DNA of 64,000 bases from NCBI RefSeq assembly GCF_014898055.3, contig NW_023601433.1:71903683-71967682 (forward strand), read 5' to 3'. The notes under the pieces are model-generated. The model made no database searches, had not been told where the DNA came from, and saw only the letters and a list, made by a program, of their open reading frames with translations. This document shows, one piece after another, positions 23,500-35,926 of this stretch. Each line of letters starts with the position of its first letter. The stretch's first letter is position 1. The DNA comes from Talpa occidentalis (lineage: Eukaryota; Chordata; Mammalia; Eulipotyphla; Talpidae). Both the position numbers and the translations under genes were made by a program.

Positions 23500-26400
23500 C
23501 AGCTCCATCCCTGTCGCCCCCTTCTGCCCCATCCTGGCGCTCGGGGCAGCCCCAGGTCTGTCCATCCCTCTGGTCCTGCCCCTGGGGCTCCCCTATTGCT
23601 GTGGTCCTCTCCTGCCCCATCCCTGCCCCGTCCTGTTTCTCTTGCAAGGTCCCTGTCTTCTCTCCCCTCCAGCCCTGTCCTCATTAAGGTCTCCATTCCC
23701 TGCGCTCAGTTTGCTCCCTGGCTCTTGCTGTGCACCTGGTTGCGACTCCATCCTCTCCTCAGCTCCCTTTGGGCTGCTTGGGCGCCCAGCGCTGGCTCCT
23801 TGCTTTTTATCCCAGGTTCTTGAACTGCTGTTTTCGGGGCTTGCTCTCCCCGAGGCTGGACTCCGGTCTAGTCGGCTTCCCATCCTTTTGCTTTCCCCTT
23901 TGATGCTCCCAGCCGGTAAGGAGTGGATTTCGACCCACTCAGTTTTCTTTTTAGTGCTGAGTGTGTCACCTGAACTGCTTTTCCTAACTTGCAGATCTGC
24001 TGGTGGATTCGCTTAAAAACACACGTTGAAGGGGTGATTCCAGACTGGAATGTAAACTCTTGTTTAAATTATTGAAGTACAGGCCAGATTGAATGGGTGA
24101 CCCCCTCTGTGAGGGCCATACCAAGCTGTAATTTTATCTCTAAAATGGTTTATTATTGGTGCACTCGTAAAAGACTTCACTAATAATTATTAGCACAGCC
24201 CCAGAAAAGGTTAAGGCTCATCAGATTAACAGTGAGTTTTAAGCAGTGTGTCAAAGCATTTGACTTGGATTTCCCTCTCTAGCTTCTTTTTTAATTAACA
24301 TCATCATGATTTGGATAGCTAATGTGGCTTCTTGATGCTAAGTAGCACATGGTGGAATTGTTTATAAAAAGAGGCATCATCTTTCTGGTGAATTTGAAGC
24401 CTCCCAATTTTATAAAATAGTGGAATCTAAGCCAAAGCTGTTCTGTTGGAAGGCATCAACCCTTGAATCATTACACACCCAAGATTGCTTAAACATTACC
24501 TTGACATAAGGAAAAAGAATTTTCTTCTTTTGATCTAAGTGATCATTGTATTATTTTTATAAGTACATCCAAGAGCCCCAAGAGATAGAAAATATCAGTT
24601 CCTTTGAATTATTTGTTGTGAAAAGCCAAATTGTGTAAATGAATACATGTTTGCTAGATTTTTTTTTTTTTTTTTGACTTGCTTGCCCTTCTTATCCCCT
24701 GTATCTTGCTGGTTTTACAGGATGTGTTCTTTGATTAGCAGTGCCAAGCAGTGAAAATCCGGGAAGAGGGCAGACTTGGTTGAGTGTTGTGAAATGAACA
24801 CTCTTATTTCAGAGTTTAACATATCTAAAGGTCATTGAAAATCAATGCTACTTATGGGTGGGAAACTAACAAATGGGAAACTAACAAATTAACAAATGGG
24901 AAGCTAAGTAAAACAAGAACCCCCAAATTAAATCGGAATTTCTTAAAAAAAAAAAAAACCCAAAAAACTGAAAACCAAAAAGCAACCAACTGCATTTCTA
25001 TCAATGTGGCTTAAATACTTAATTTCCTTGTCATCTTTCTTTCCTACTTTTCTTAAAGCGTAAGAAATCCTCACTATGGTTTATATATATATAAAATCAA
25101 TAAATCTTAACTCAGACAGTTTTTTGGGGGGAATATATAGCATTACTAAAATTAGGAACTTTTTTTTTTTTTTTCTTGGTGTTTTGAACTTAATGTGACT
25201 TCTGCTTTTTAAGTGTCTCTCTTAAGAACATACTTTTGTGCTTAGGGTTATTCACTTCCTTGTATGAATGTCTTTGCTTTTTGGTGATATTCCTTGGTAA
25301 AGCTTTCTTTAAGGCAGAATTAGTGACCACAAACCTATTTCTCATGCCATTTTGGAATTGAGAAATTTCAGCAGAAGAGTACTTTTAGGCAACTGCTCTT
25401 TAGTAATTGTTATTCTGTTGCTATTTTTTAAAAGACTCTTGAGTTAGGCCACTGGAACCTCCTCCAGGGATTCTAATTTGTTTGTATTTATCTCAACAGC
25501 TTTGGCTTTAGTTTTGTAAAATGACCATTTACATAGTAACAGGCACTCCTTGTGCTGTGTTAGGATTCTGTTACATAGAGATTATCAGGTTAAAAAAAAA
25601 AAAAAGTCTTGCAATTTTTTTCTCTACCACTGGATGAGTGACCTGCCAAGTGCTGGATTCGGAGATTTTTGAGGCAGGGGTGGGAGATTGGAGGGTTCTA
25701 GGTATGGTAAGACAGTTAATTTCTTGTTAAAATACCTTTGTATAATGACTTCAAAGACGTATTATTTCACTCTGTATGGAAAAGGATACTGAGCAAATGT
25801 TTTCTGATGAGAGTTCAGTCTCAGCTTCATTCTGGAGTGAGCCATGCGGTCGCCGGTCTTTTAGTTACTTTGCCTTTTCCACAGCCTTTAAACAGAAAAG
25901 CAGCAGACCCAAGTAATATCTAGCTAATATAAATGAAACTCTGGATCTGCAGTCCCTTGCCTATTACAGGAGAATCTCAGAAAATGGAACATTCTGCCCA
26001 GGGGAGATTTTGATTTTCTGAGATAGCAAGAGGCAACCGTTTTGTTATGTTGACACATTATTCAATTAATGGACCAATGAGTGTAAATCCTGTAAAAGCT
26101 GCCTATTTGTTCAAATTATATAGCTGCTTCAGTTTACTGAAACATTTGTTGAGATAATGGAGCTAATAATGGGATCTACTGGGAGTAGGAGACTGACCCA
26201 TGGACTCTGTGCAGTCCCAGTTAAAAACATGCACGCACATTCGGAGGTGTGTACGAGGTGTTTTACGCCAAATTAGAACAGAAGTACTTTAATAGAGCAT
26301 AATTCATAAACACTGAGGTGAACAAGAAGAGCTAGCTTATACTTTAGGCTCTATTACTTTTTAAATTTTTTTTCCAAACAGAATGAATTCTGTTGACTTG

Positions 26401-29075
26401 AAATCATGCATAGTCAAAAGAGATGGCATAACATGAACATGGTTTTTCATGTTTTTTCCTCTGGTATCTCATTTCCAGTGATTGGACATTGAAAATGTTG
26501 GATCATCAACTGCAAAGTTGTCCTATCAAAATCCATATAGTATGATTGGAAGATCAGAAAGCAAGATAAGATTCTTTATGGCTTTCCGTGAGCATCTAGA
26601 CAGTCCTTAAAGGCATGTGTGATGCTGTTTATTACTTTAATTCAGTATATGGTCATGGTCAAAGAGCCATTTCTCTAAGTGAGGTTGGGTCCCTTCCTTC
26701 AAGGAGCTTACTGTTTAGGTGGAACTACACAAAGAATGAATCCAAGACTGATGTTCATTTTAAAGTGTACTTACCTGAGGATGCTATTTAGCATGCAAGT
26801 AGCATTCGTAGCCTGACTTTTATTATTCTGTATTCATTCAAGGAACACTTTATATTTGCTAAGTGTTTCACAGCAATTTGATAATTATTCCCTTCTGAAG
26901 AGCCACTTAGCCCTAATATTACCATATTACATTGTAATATGGTAGTTTGCATCTTCTTACTGATATAACTCCCAGATGTAATTGATCCTGAAAAGTAGCT
27001 TAGTCTTCTTCTTTTGTTGAAATGGAGTTTATTCAGTACTTTCCCCAGCTCTAATCAGTGAGTGTCTGGTGGATAACTTGAAACATTCCTCTTTTTTGGG
27101 GGTGTAAGGTATTCTATGCCTGCACTCTTCTGTATCTGCACCCTAACTTCGAAATGAAAGTCAATGTTGAAAGAGTGATTGTCTTCAGGAAGCCAGTATT
27201 CTTTATTGCTGACAACGGCATTTTCATGTAGTAAGTGGTGGCAGTGTTTTTGCATCTTTTTTTTGCCAGGGGACAAATTCATGATGTAATTTCACTTTTC
27301 AGGTTTTATTTCACTCTTAGTCGAGGTTAATTTGTGCCAGTGACTTAAAGAGGCAAGTGCTATGTGTAGTTGTCATTTCTTCGAAATAGATGTTCCAGTG
27401 TAGTCAATTTTGGACCTAGAATCTGCCCAGGTCAAGCACTGTGAAACACTTTGATTGGAGAGCCGAGGTCTCTTGGAGGTACTGGCAGTTCTGGCTTTTA
27501 TATGCATGTGTTAGAGGCAGCCCCTTTGAAGTGCCTCTTCCACCCACTGAATTTGGCTTCGTCAAGCATATCTTTGGATAAGGTCAGCAGCTCTTGGATA
27601 AAGTGTCAGGGTTTGCAGAAGGGGAAGTGTAGGTCTTCATCAGGCAAACAGGAGGCTTGCAGAGTTGTAGAGAGCAGGATACCTGGGCTCTGTAGCCCTG
27701 ACAAGGGAAAGAGAACATTAACTCAGCAAAGTAATAATGCAGAAGTACCAGTGAGAGAGCTTATGCTTCTCAAGGCAGCTTGCATAATAAGTGCATCCAT
27801 TCCCACAACAGTCCTATCAGGTGAGAACTATCAGCCCCTGTTACAGAAAGCAGGTGCTCAGGCAGTTAGGGAACCCAGGAGACAGTAAAAGTGGCCAGGG
27901 CAGGATCCAAGCCAAAGGCTGCCAGAATCTGGGTTACCTACCTTGCTGTGCCATCTCACCAAAATAAATAGTGAACACTCACACCTCTGATTTTGCAAAG
28001 AATGGATGAAATAGCAGAACTTTTGACTTGGGGAAACAATCTTTTTGTGATTTGTCTCAATAGGTTGCTAGTGCAGCATTTGAAAAGTCAGGACCATCCT
28101 CAGAGACAAAAAGAGAACAGCTATTCCTCTGGGACCCTCAAAATGGTAATTATGACTAAGTGAATAAGCAGTTTGTTCGTTATTTCCCATGAGGAGCTTG
28201 AGGGTTAAATGCCTGTTTTGTTTAACACAAGAAGCACAGTCTTGCTGCTATTAGTGAAAAATTGTATAAATTGTATAACAGACTTCGTCTGCTCCCTCCA
28301 ACTTCCATTTCTGGGAGAAGGGTGAAGGGGCAAAATAATATTTTTGACTTTATTTCAATAAAGGTACATTCTCATTCAAATAGTCTTCCTTTGTTAATGA
28401 AATGAAATTTGAAGACTGCCGTAGGTGAAATATGTATTTCATGCACTTGATGTTTTTATTCTCTGGACATTAGCAATAGGGAAATAGAAATGATTAACTT
28501 GGCAACTTTTTACTTCATTATTATTGAATCATTTGTATGGCAAATAATTTGCGTGCTCATGGGCTGCTTGTCCCAGACCTGCCTCTGCTTCTCTTATTTC
28601 TCACTTCTTTATTTTCCTCTTTCCAGTTTTATTTTTGATTAAAAGTTAGAGCCCCTGGACCTTTTTTTGATTGCTACATGGGTTTAAACTATAGGAGGAG
28701 AGGAAATGCATTAACTTCCCATAATCTGTACATGTTTCTTTTAATTTTGGAAGTCAGTCTCTGGGTCATCGGTGTTTCAGCTGCAGTGTGGAGCATAAGC
28801 TTATTTCAAATCATTTTATACAAACCGTTATAGAACACAGTGAAACTATTTTGGCAGTTCATACATTTTGTGATTGGTGGTTTGTAGTAGTCAGCCTTGA
28901 CCCAGCCTTGGACCTGTAGTCCTCTTTGCTACCTTTTCCCTCTTCCACGGTCTCTGTAGCAGCAAAAGGTGATTCTGTGAAAGTAGCCTTCATTCTTAGT
29001 GAATCTGAAGGTCACTGTCATCACTGGGCTCTCATTTTCCTGTGCTCTTTCCACCACCTGCCATACTTAATGAAA
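23500..29075. other. Proximal intron 1, mostly unique DNA
   Basis: After the CpG island decays (about 23.5-24.0 kb, pyrimidine-rich), the intron becomes AT-rich with few recognisable repeats. There is a MIR-like antisense remnant at about 27760-27880, T runs near 24660 and 25157, and a near-palindrome at 26921-26943. No gene or exon is recognised. The low repeat density suggests possible intronic regulatory DNA but does not prove it. Confidence 0.5.
26921..26943. repeat. 23-bp near-perfect palindrome
   Basis: Arms ACCATATTACA and TGTAATATGGT are exact reverse complements, separated by one T. It could be a dyad-symmetric protein-binding site or chance in AT-rich DNA. Confidence 0.85.
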
Positions 29076-29079
29076 GAGA

Positions 29080-29245
29080 AAGTTCTAGAGTAGGAACCAG
29101 GAGATAGGGATCTGATTCCACTTGCAACTTGCCATGGACTCTCAGTAAGTCACTTAAATTCACTGTTTTCAGTTTATCCATCTGTGCAATATAATTATAA
29201 AACATCCCAATAAAAATCTCTGTCTCTTGTGAGCATTTTGTATTC
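29080..29245 (+). repeat. MIR-type SINE remnant
   Basis: MIR order visible: 'agtaggaaccaggagatagg', 'cttgccatggactctcagt', 'aagtcacttaaattcac' and 'gtttatccatctgtgc'. Ancient element in intron 1. Confidence 0.6.
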
Positions 29246-29484
29246 ATATTTATGAACAGTGGAGAGTATTAATTTGAAACACAGATAACTCAGTAGAAAA
29301 AAATAAGAAAAATGTTAAAAAGACATGATTTTACTTTAGGTCTCAGTCGTTAGGATGATATGCAGTAGCAGACAGAACACCTTATAAAAATACAGAATAG
29401 TGGTAGGAATAAGGCAGTATTGCATGGAGACCCTTGAGCCTTGTGCTCTGAGGAGCCACGCTAGGGAGGCTTCTTGAAAGTTAG

Positions 29485-30180
29485 GTTGTTGGCACTATGG
29501 AGAGCTGTGTGGAGATTTCTTGACCTACTAAAGTAGAGCTTCCATATGATCCAGCAATTCCACTCCTAGGTATTCACCCAAAGGACACAGAAACATTAAT
29601 TTCAGAGGGCACCTGCATCCCTATGTTTATAGCTGCACTATTTACAATTGTTAAGCTAGGGAAACAACCCAAATGCCCAAAAATAGATGACTGGATCAAG
29701 AAGATGTGGTACATATACACCACGGAATATTACTCAGCAATCAAAAAAGATAAACATATGCAGTTTGCAGCAACATAGATGGAGCTGGAAGGGATCATGC
29801 TCAGCGAAATAAGCCAGAAAGAAAAAGAAAAATACTGGATGGTCTCACTCATAGCAGGAATAAAGAAAACCTAAATAAGGGACCAGGAAAAAGACTAATT
29901 AATACAAAGTAAAAATCAAAATCAACAAGCAACTATAAACCAGAGACACACCACGGGGGTCTGGAGGAGGGAAGGGGAGAGGAAAGACTAGGGTCAACAT
30001 AAGGGGGGGTGCAATTGTATGGGGAATATAACCAAAATGATAATGCATACATTGTGCAAAAACAAAAAATGATGTAAGAATTATATAAAATAAAATATTA
30101 AGGAAAAAGAAAAAAAGAAAATGCATATACATTGTGCAAAAATGAAAAATGATGTAAAAATGTATAAAATAAAAAAACTA
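29485..30180 (+). mobile_element. L1 3' fragment (end of ORF2 plus 3' UTR), 5'-truncated
   Basis: Translation of the + strand reads through the characteristic C-terminus of L1 ORF2, with motifs of the WYIYT...EYYSAIKK type around 29708-29750, then stop codons. A 3' UTR with a G-rich purine tract (about 29958-29990) and an A-rich tail follow. It is less diverged than the other L1 fragments here. Only the last few hundred bases of the element are present, as expected for truncated retrotransposition. The tail contains a duplicated unit of about 50 bp (30041-30095 and 30120-30175). Confidence 0.85.
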
Positions 30181-30232
30181 TCACTAGTTAAAATATTCCA
30201 TTTTATGTCTACATGAAACTAAATTGGATTTT

Positions 30233-30560
30233 GGGCCTCCCCGGTGGCGCAGCGGTTGAGCGCTGGGTTGCGAAACTGCGCGCGGCCTCTGCGGCGCCGG
30301 TTCGATCCCCGGCTGCTCCCCGGCCACCAGAGGAGGGTCCCACATGGCATGCAGACCTCTCCTGCCGCCCGCTGCTCCCCTCAGCAGTGTACTTCGGTCC
30401 TTCTGCCTGCTCTGTTCCCCGCTCTGGCTCTGGTGAATTCTCTCACCCTCCCGCGCTTCTGACTGTACCCAGTGCATGTGTAAACAAAACAAACAAACAA
30501 ACCAGCAAAAAAAAAAATAAAAAGCATGCCTCTATAAAAAAAAAAAAAAAAAAAAAAAAA
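30233..30560 (+). mobile_element. tRNA-derived SINE, sense, 13-bp TSD
   Basis: A well-preserved copy. The tRNA-like head has an A box ('ggcgcagcggttgagcgc') and a B box ('ggttcgatcccc'), followed by the family body ('cagacctctcctgccgcccg', 'cagcagtgtacttcgg', 'gtgaattctctcaccctcc') and a long A-rich tail. It is flanked by exact 13-bp repeats TAAATTGGATTTT at 30220-30232 and 30561-30573. The intact A/B boxes and duplication mark it as relatively recent. The family resembles rhinolophoid bat tRNA SINEs. Open frames inside it are repeat translations. Confidence 0.93.
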
Positions 30561-30771
30561 TAAATTGGATTTTAACCAACTCTAGTTTACAAATTAACAT
30601 AAAATAAAGAAACTTAAAAGATTAAAAAAAAAAAAGAAAGATTGTTGGGCCTTAGACCCATGAGTAGATAAATTCACCAGATTTTCCCTCAGTTTTCATC
30701 CTAGTTGTTTGTGTGTCACTGAGTGCCTAGAAACTTCTGCACATGATGCCTCATTTGGTACTTTTTCCTTC

Positions 30772-30831
30772 TCCCCATCCATCCATTATCCATCCATCCA
30801 CCCACCCATCTCCCCACCCACCCACCCAACT
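30772..30831. repeat. (CCAT)n/(CCCA)n simple repeat
   Basis: Imperfect CCAT units pass into CCCA units over about 60 bp. The 60-codon frames on both strands here are the repeat. Confidence 0.9.
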
Positions 30832-30834
30832 GTG

Positions 30835-32645
30835 GACTGCGTTGGCTTCAGTACAACAGAGTTCACAAGCACCCTACTTATTGATAACTGAACAATGAGG
30901 AGAGTTGACTCATCTGTTACAAGTCTTTGCTTCAGTAAAATGAACCAAAAATTATAATCAAAAAGCAACTGGCTTCAGTGTTTGAGCATAAAGTGATTAA
31001 TTCTTGCCTTCCTTAGACATTAACAGATTGCATGTTAATGACATAGACTTATAGTAGCTCGTCTTTAAGAAGTTCTTGCGGGGCACCCAGCCTAGTCGTG
31101 CAGTTGACGGGTTGCTTCCATCGCTGGCATCCAGCCAGGGTCATCCTGAAGGAGCATCATGGGAAGTCTGCAGTGTTGGGAAGCTATCTTACAACACATT
31201 CTGTGCTCTGATCTCTTATTATCCTTTTGTGGTCATGCAAAACAAGTTTAGTCCCTTTCAAATGTGGCAGATCTTCAACTATTTGAAGGCAACTCATTAG
31301 CTTGCAGTGGCTCTATTAAGGAGCTGTCCCCTTCTTCCTTTAGTTATTCCTCATCTTGTGCTGAAGCCTGCGTTCTGTTTGTGCCGTCTGCTTCATCAGT
31401 CTCTATGTTGCCTGGTTCAGTAAGAATATGAAAATTTATGAAGACTAGAAACAATTTGTAAAGTTACTATAACTTAGTGATGCCAAAACTAGTACTAAAT
31501 AAATTGTATTTGTCTTGTGTGTTTGAGTCCCGCTAAGGTTCCTTGAACGGCACTGTTTGGTTTCTTGAATAATTAAAATTTCTTTAGGCCGTTGATAAGG
31601 AGATTAATATTTCTATCAGTCTGCAATTTGGAAGCAAGGCATAGGTTACATATAATTATAGTAAAAGTTGCCATTTGCTGAGTGCAAGTAAGTGCGTGAC
31701 ACTGTATAATTCTTAAACATTATGGGCAAAAGTATTTAAAAATAAAGCAAGCTTTAATTATGCTGAAAAAAATCTTCTGAGGACTTTTGGGCATATGCTT
31801 CATTTATTCAAAAGCGTGCTATTCTGTTAGCTTGGGAAGGCAACAAGTTTGCGTTTTTAACAATGAAACTTTCCTGAAATATATCATCTTAGTATTTGTG
31901 CTTTGTGTAAGTCAGTCCACTGCTCTTTATTATCAGGAAAAATAACTGGTTATATTTTCAGGTTATTTCTTCTGAATTTTCTCTATCGGTATTACTTCTG
32001 ATAAGAGTTTCAGTTCAAAGTAAACTACAAGTTACGCGGGAGGGCATTTACGCAGCTGTGAATGTCTCTGCAGGCCTTCCTTTTACATTGTGAGTGTCTA
32101 AGACTATGATATATCTTAGATGTGTCTTCTTTTAAAAAGAGGAGGCTTTGCAGTTTGGGGTGGGGGCGCCTACAATCTATTTAGAACTGGAACTTATCCT
32201 TTGGGGTAAGGTCAAACGACTAATACACATTGTTAATCGGTCCTACTTTTTTTCAGCTACATTTACTATTTCTTTTCTAATATTTTAATGATAGCCTACT
32301 TGGGAAGGAATTATGCAGTGACTCTGTCATCACAACATCAAGTACCTCACAGAAAATAAAGTTTTTGTATTCTTGTGTTCCATTTTGGATCTGCTTTTTT
32401 GTTTTGTTTCTGACGGTGGGAGAAGAAAGCTTATTCTTTGTGAAGAACATCCCAGCTAGCATTGGTCTAGAAGGGGAAAGTGTCTTCTGTACAACAGCGA
32501 TTTCTCATTATTAGTGAAAGGATATTTATCTTACGGACAACTTCCCAAATAAACGACTGCAAAGTTTTGTGTTCAGGGACTGCTTAGGGTTTAACCATCT
32601 GGTTGACTTTTTAAAATTAATTTTTAATTCCATGTGGAAAACAAG
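30835..32645. other. Intron 1 spacer, nothing recognisable
   Basis: AT-rich intronic DNA without an identifiable exon, RNA gene or clear repeat. A small GC-richer patch at 31075-31170 contains a 74-codon frame with no recognisable domain. Confidence 0.45.
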
Positions 32646-32648
32646 TTA

Positions 32649-32729
32649 TTGGGCTGTTGGAAAAGTCATGATGCATTTTTTTCTTGGAAAACATGGAAAA
32701 AGTACGTCATGAATTTTCTGACAACCCAA
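32649..32729 (+). mobile_element. 81-bp mariner-type MITE hairpin
   Basis: Begins TTGGGCTGT and ends ACAACCCAA, and is flanked on both sides by TA (32647-32648 and 32730-32731), the target duplication of Tc1/mariner transposons. The two halves are imperfect inverted repeats of about 37 bp, so the whole element folds as one hairpin. Length and design resemble the primate MADE1 element (about 80 bp), though the sequence differs. It has no coding capacity and would have been moved by a transposase supplied elsewhere. It lies in GRK3 intron 1 and is transcribed with the pre-mRNA. Confidence 0.88.
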
Positions 32730-32731
32730 TA

Positions 32732-34995
32732 GTATCTTTGTGTTCCTGTCCTTCAAAGTGACCTGTGTGATGGGGGATTGGTGTTTCAAATTCATTAAAA
32801 AAATTCAGGCTACTCTATAAGAAATACTGTCCTCTTGCCATTTCATACTGGAAAAGTTTAATGAGGTAGGTAAATGGTAGGAAGTCCTTCATATGAGATT
32901 AGAGCTTTGTGATAAGCGGGGTGGCCCGGGGCCAGCTCTTCACTGTCTGGGGTAGGATAGTTGATGGCAAGACAATGGAAAAGGCAAACCCCTTTGCAGA
33001 GCCTTGGTGGATGGTGGTTACTTACCTGTGCCAACCCTTCTTTCTGTACTCATAGGAAACATTCTCTAGATGTGGGGTGTGACTCAAATCAGTATTGAAA
33101 TGATCCAATGGGGGTCAACTTATTGGACTTAACATTTAGGTCTGTGTGTATATATATGTTCACTTATTAAGCCCAGTTACAGCTGATCTTTTATTTGACA
33201 TTTGTACCATAGATTTGAATTTATTTGTGTATAGTGCTTTGTACTTTTTTCTTTTTTAATAATTATCCTCTGTAGTGGGTAGAAATTTTTAAAAAAGGAA
33301 AAATAGTTACTCCAGACATGTCCATGTAGAGGTATATTTTGTCTATTTGGGGGTAAAAACTGGCTCTCTCCTTGGACACTGGCTTCTTTCCTGTGGTCTG
33401 GGGGTCATCCTCCCTCAGCCTTTCTGACTCAGAAATGGGATTTTTATCACTACTGGGCATCTCTTGTATCTCTTATTTTGAAACTCACCTCAGCCAGCCA
33501 AGTCTGCCTGACCATCCCAGACTCTTAAGAGGTCAGTGGTCCTTATTTCAAAATTAAAACCTTTTGAGAGTCCAATCAAGTTAGAGGGACCAACTCCTCC
33601 AAATGCATTACCTCACATACTAGATCTATCTGGAAAGTCACATTGTAGCCAGAACATCAAGTTTGTGACTTTGCACTCACACTGACCCTCACAGCAACCT
33701 AGAGGCCTGAGTCCCTGTGACCAGAGTGTTCTATCATTTGGGCTGCCCTGACCAAAGTGCAGGGCCCTCAGAAGGTGGCCCAGCCAGCATACGCATGACC
33801 AGATCGGTGGGAAAGGTCTAGGCTTACGTGCTTTAGTTTGTGTCTTGGACCAAGTCACCTCTGTCACCGTGGGGTGACTTTATGCTGGATGCAGAATACT
33901 TGGACTAATAATGGTTGACTTTTGACAATTCATCTTTCCATCTTTCCATTTTTCCTGTTCTAATTGGTGGGCAGACCTCCACTTGACTTGGTTACATAGT
34001 CAACTCCAGCCAGGCCTCTCCAGCCCTTATGTTATGTATTGATTAAAAAATTTTATTCTCAGAGGGCAAGCTTTGCTGTTATTTTCAGATTCTTGGGAGC
34101 TGAAATGTTCATCATCTCCATTTTAGAAGGAGGAAGTTCGGGTTCAGAGAGCAGTTAATTGTGCAAGGTACAGTTGTGCCTCAGTCTAGATCTGTGCATT
34201 TTCATGGACCCCTTCAGACTCCCCTTTTCTCTATGAATCATCTGAAAGAAGGTTTTTGAATTTGGGAAAAGGAAAAGTGTCAGTTTCAGGCATTACTAAC
34301 ATTTTGAAAATGTATTGTCTTCATTTAGCAGGGGTTATCAGGACCCAAGGGCTCTGATGATATGCTACACTGGAAACTTTGTTTTCAAGATAAATATGTG
34401 AATAATTCCTTAAAAGCTAAGCTGCCATAAATTTTATGTAAATAATAGGATAGTTATTAATAATGATGGTGATGTCTTAAATTGAGAAAAGCTGCATGTC
34501 AAGGGCTTTTAATATTCTCTTACCTCAAATATCTTTTTGTAATTTCATGTGCACCCTTATTTAAAAAAAAAAATTAAAATTCTTATCTCTCCTGTCACTG
34601 GGTCATCCTTGGTTTCAACATAATTGTCGGTTACTCTAAATACAGAAAGAATTTTTTGTGTTAAACTTGATCATCCTGTTAGTGGTACATTCTAAAATGT
34701 GATTGAAAATTAACGATACAGGCTGCATATTTAACCTTTAAACAGAAAGGTTTTTGAGATGATATTGAGTTGAAGTTCTCTTTGTCAGGAACACATTAAT
34801 GATTCCATTATGACTTGCCTTTTTTCACATACTGGTACGTGTTCAGCTTTTCCTTGTAATGATGAGTCTCAATCTTTTCAATTGCTGCGTGACATAGCTT
34901 AAAATCATAATCTACCTAACCCTGAGTTCATAACCATGAGTGCTATTGCAGTGAATATGCTCATCTGCATATCATTGGCGCATGTGTGAGTTTTT
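32732..34995. other. Intron 1 spacer with a MIR remnant
   Basis: No exon or RNA gene recognised. A MIR-like antisense remnant lies at about 34060-34200 ('tccattttagaaggaggaag', 'gttcagagagcag'). Open frames 33263-33867 lack motifs. Confidence 0.45.
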
Positions 34996-35001
34996 CTGTG
35001 A

Positions 35002-35084
35002 AAAAGGAAGGAAGGAAGGAAGGAAGGAAGGAAGGAAGGAAGGAAGGAAGGAAGGAAGGAAGGAAGGAAGGAAGGAAGGAAGGA
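35002..35084 (+). repeat. (GGAA)n microsatellite, about 20 units
   Basis: Uninterrupted GGAA/AAGG repeat on the GRK3 coding strand. Four open frames crossing it on both strands (34905-35206) are translations of the repeat. GGAA arrays of this length can act as ETS-family binding platforms. Confidence 0.97.
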
Positions 35085-35345
35085 GAGAAGAAACATTTCC
35101 ATTTTTGCTCGATAATGCCAAATTATTCTCTATATTTAAGGATAGATGTGCAAAGAAATTGCAAATTTCATTCAGAAGCTTTAATGTTATAGGCAATCTC
35201 AGGTAATTTCGTACAGACTCTACAATTATAAAAACTAAGATTTTTAATGATAAATGAAGCGGTACATGAACATAAGAAAATAACTAAGTAAAAACCTGGT
35301 AAGTTTAAATTTGAATTGGAAAGTCATTTTAAATTTTTGATTTTT

Positions 35346-35605
35346 TTTTAAGATTTATTTGTTTATACAAGAACAGGGGTATAGGCCAGATGCGCGGGAG
35401 GGTGAGAGGATTCACCAGAGACAGCGCGGGTTGCAGAACAGGCAGATTGACTGAAATACACTGCTGAGGGGAGCAGCAGGTGAGACAGGAGAGGTCTGCC
35501 ATGCCATGTGGGATTCTCGCTGGCTGGCCCAGATTGAATCCGCGCTGCAGAGACTGCGGACAGCTTCACAGCGGCGCTCAACTGCCGGTGCCACCAGGGA
35601 GGCCC
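35346..35605 (-). mobile_element. tRNA-derived SINE, antisense, 16-bp TSD
   Basis: Same SINE family, reverse orientation: T-run, 'aagatttatttgtttatac', 'gattcaccagagacagcg', 'tgaaatacactgctgagg', 'cagcttcacagcggcgctc', ending 'ccaccagggaggcc'. Exact 16-bp flanking repeats TAAATTTTTGATTTTT lie at 35330-35345 and 35606-35621. Confidence 0.92.
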
Positions 35606-35926
35606 TAAATTTTTGATTTTTGAGGGGTTCCAAATTTATGTTTTTATCAGCTCTAACCATTGAAAAGTCCCCTCACTGTGGGCATCCTGTGCAGCCACGC
35701 CTGACTCTAGATCTCCAGGAGTGATCAGGGGTGGGGGAGATTGACCTCTGACCTCTGTTACCAGTTGTGTCAGAAAGCCAAAGGAGCCTTCAAGAAGAAC
35801 AGCATCTACCACCCTGTCTAAAAAATGAAGAGGCAGAAGAAGGGGTTCCTATTGATCAAAAGTGGGACAGTTTGAGCATTAAAAGACTGTGGCTACAGTT
35901 TGAAACTCTGCATTTATTCAAATCCT

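Noticed and set aside
22281..23687. 468-codon + strand open frame containing the GRK3 start codon in frame
   Set aside because: The frame stays open because the DNA is extremely GC-rich. Homology to GRK3 begins precisely at the Met at 23109 with a strong start context, and the frame runs through the exon 1 donor into intron 1. An upstream extension would need ribosome profiling to be taken seriously.
22277..23696. Long antisense open frames (277 and 436 codons) in the CpG island
   Set aside because: Translations are Pro/Ala/Arg-rich low-complexity sequence typical of reading a CpG island backwards, with several frames open at once and no domain.
30233..30330. Possible functional tRNA gene at the head of the SINE
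   Set aside because: A- and B-box-like sequences are present, but the segment continues into the SINE body and tail with a target-site duplication, so it is a SINE head, not a tRNA gene.
34905..35206. Open frames with KEGR or LPSF repeats on both strands
   Set aside because: Direct translation of the GGAA microsatellite.
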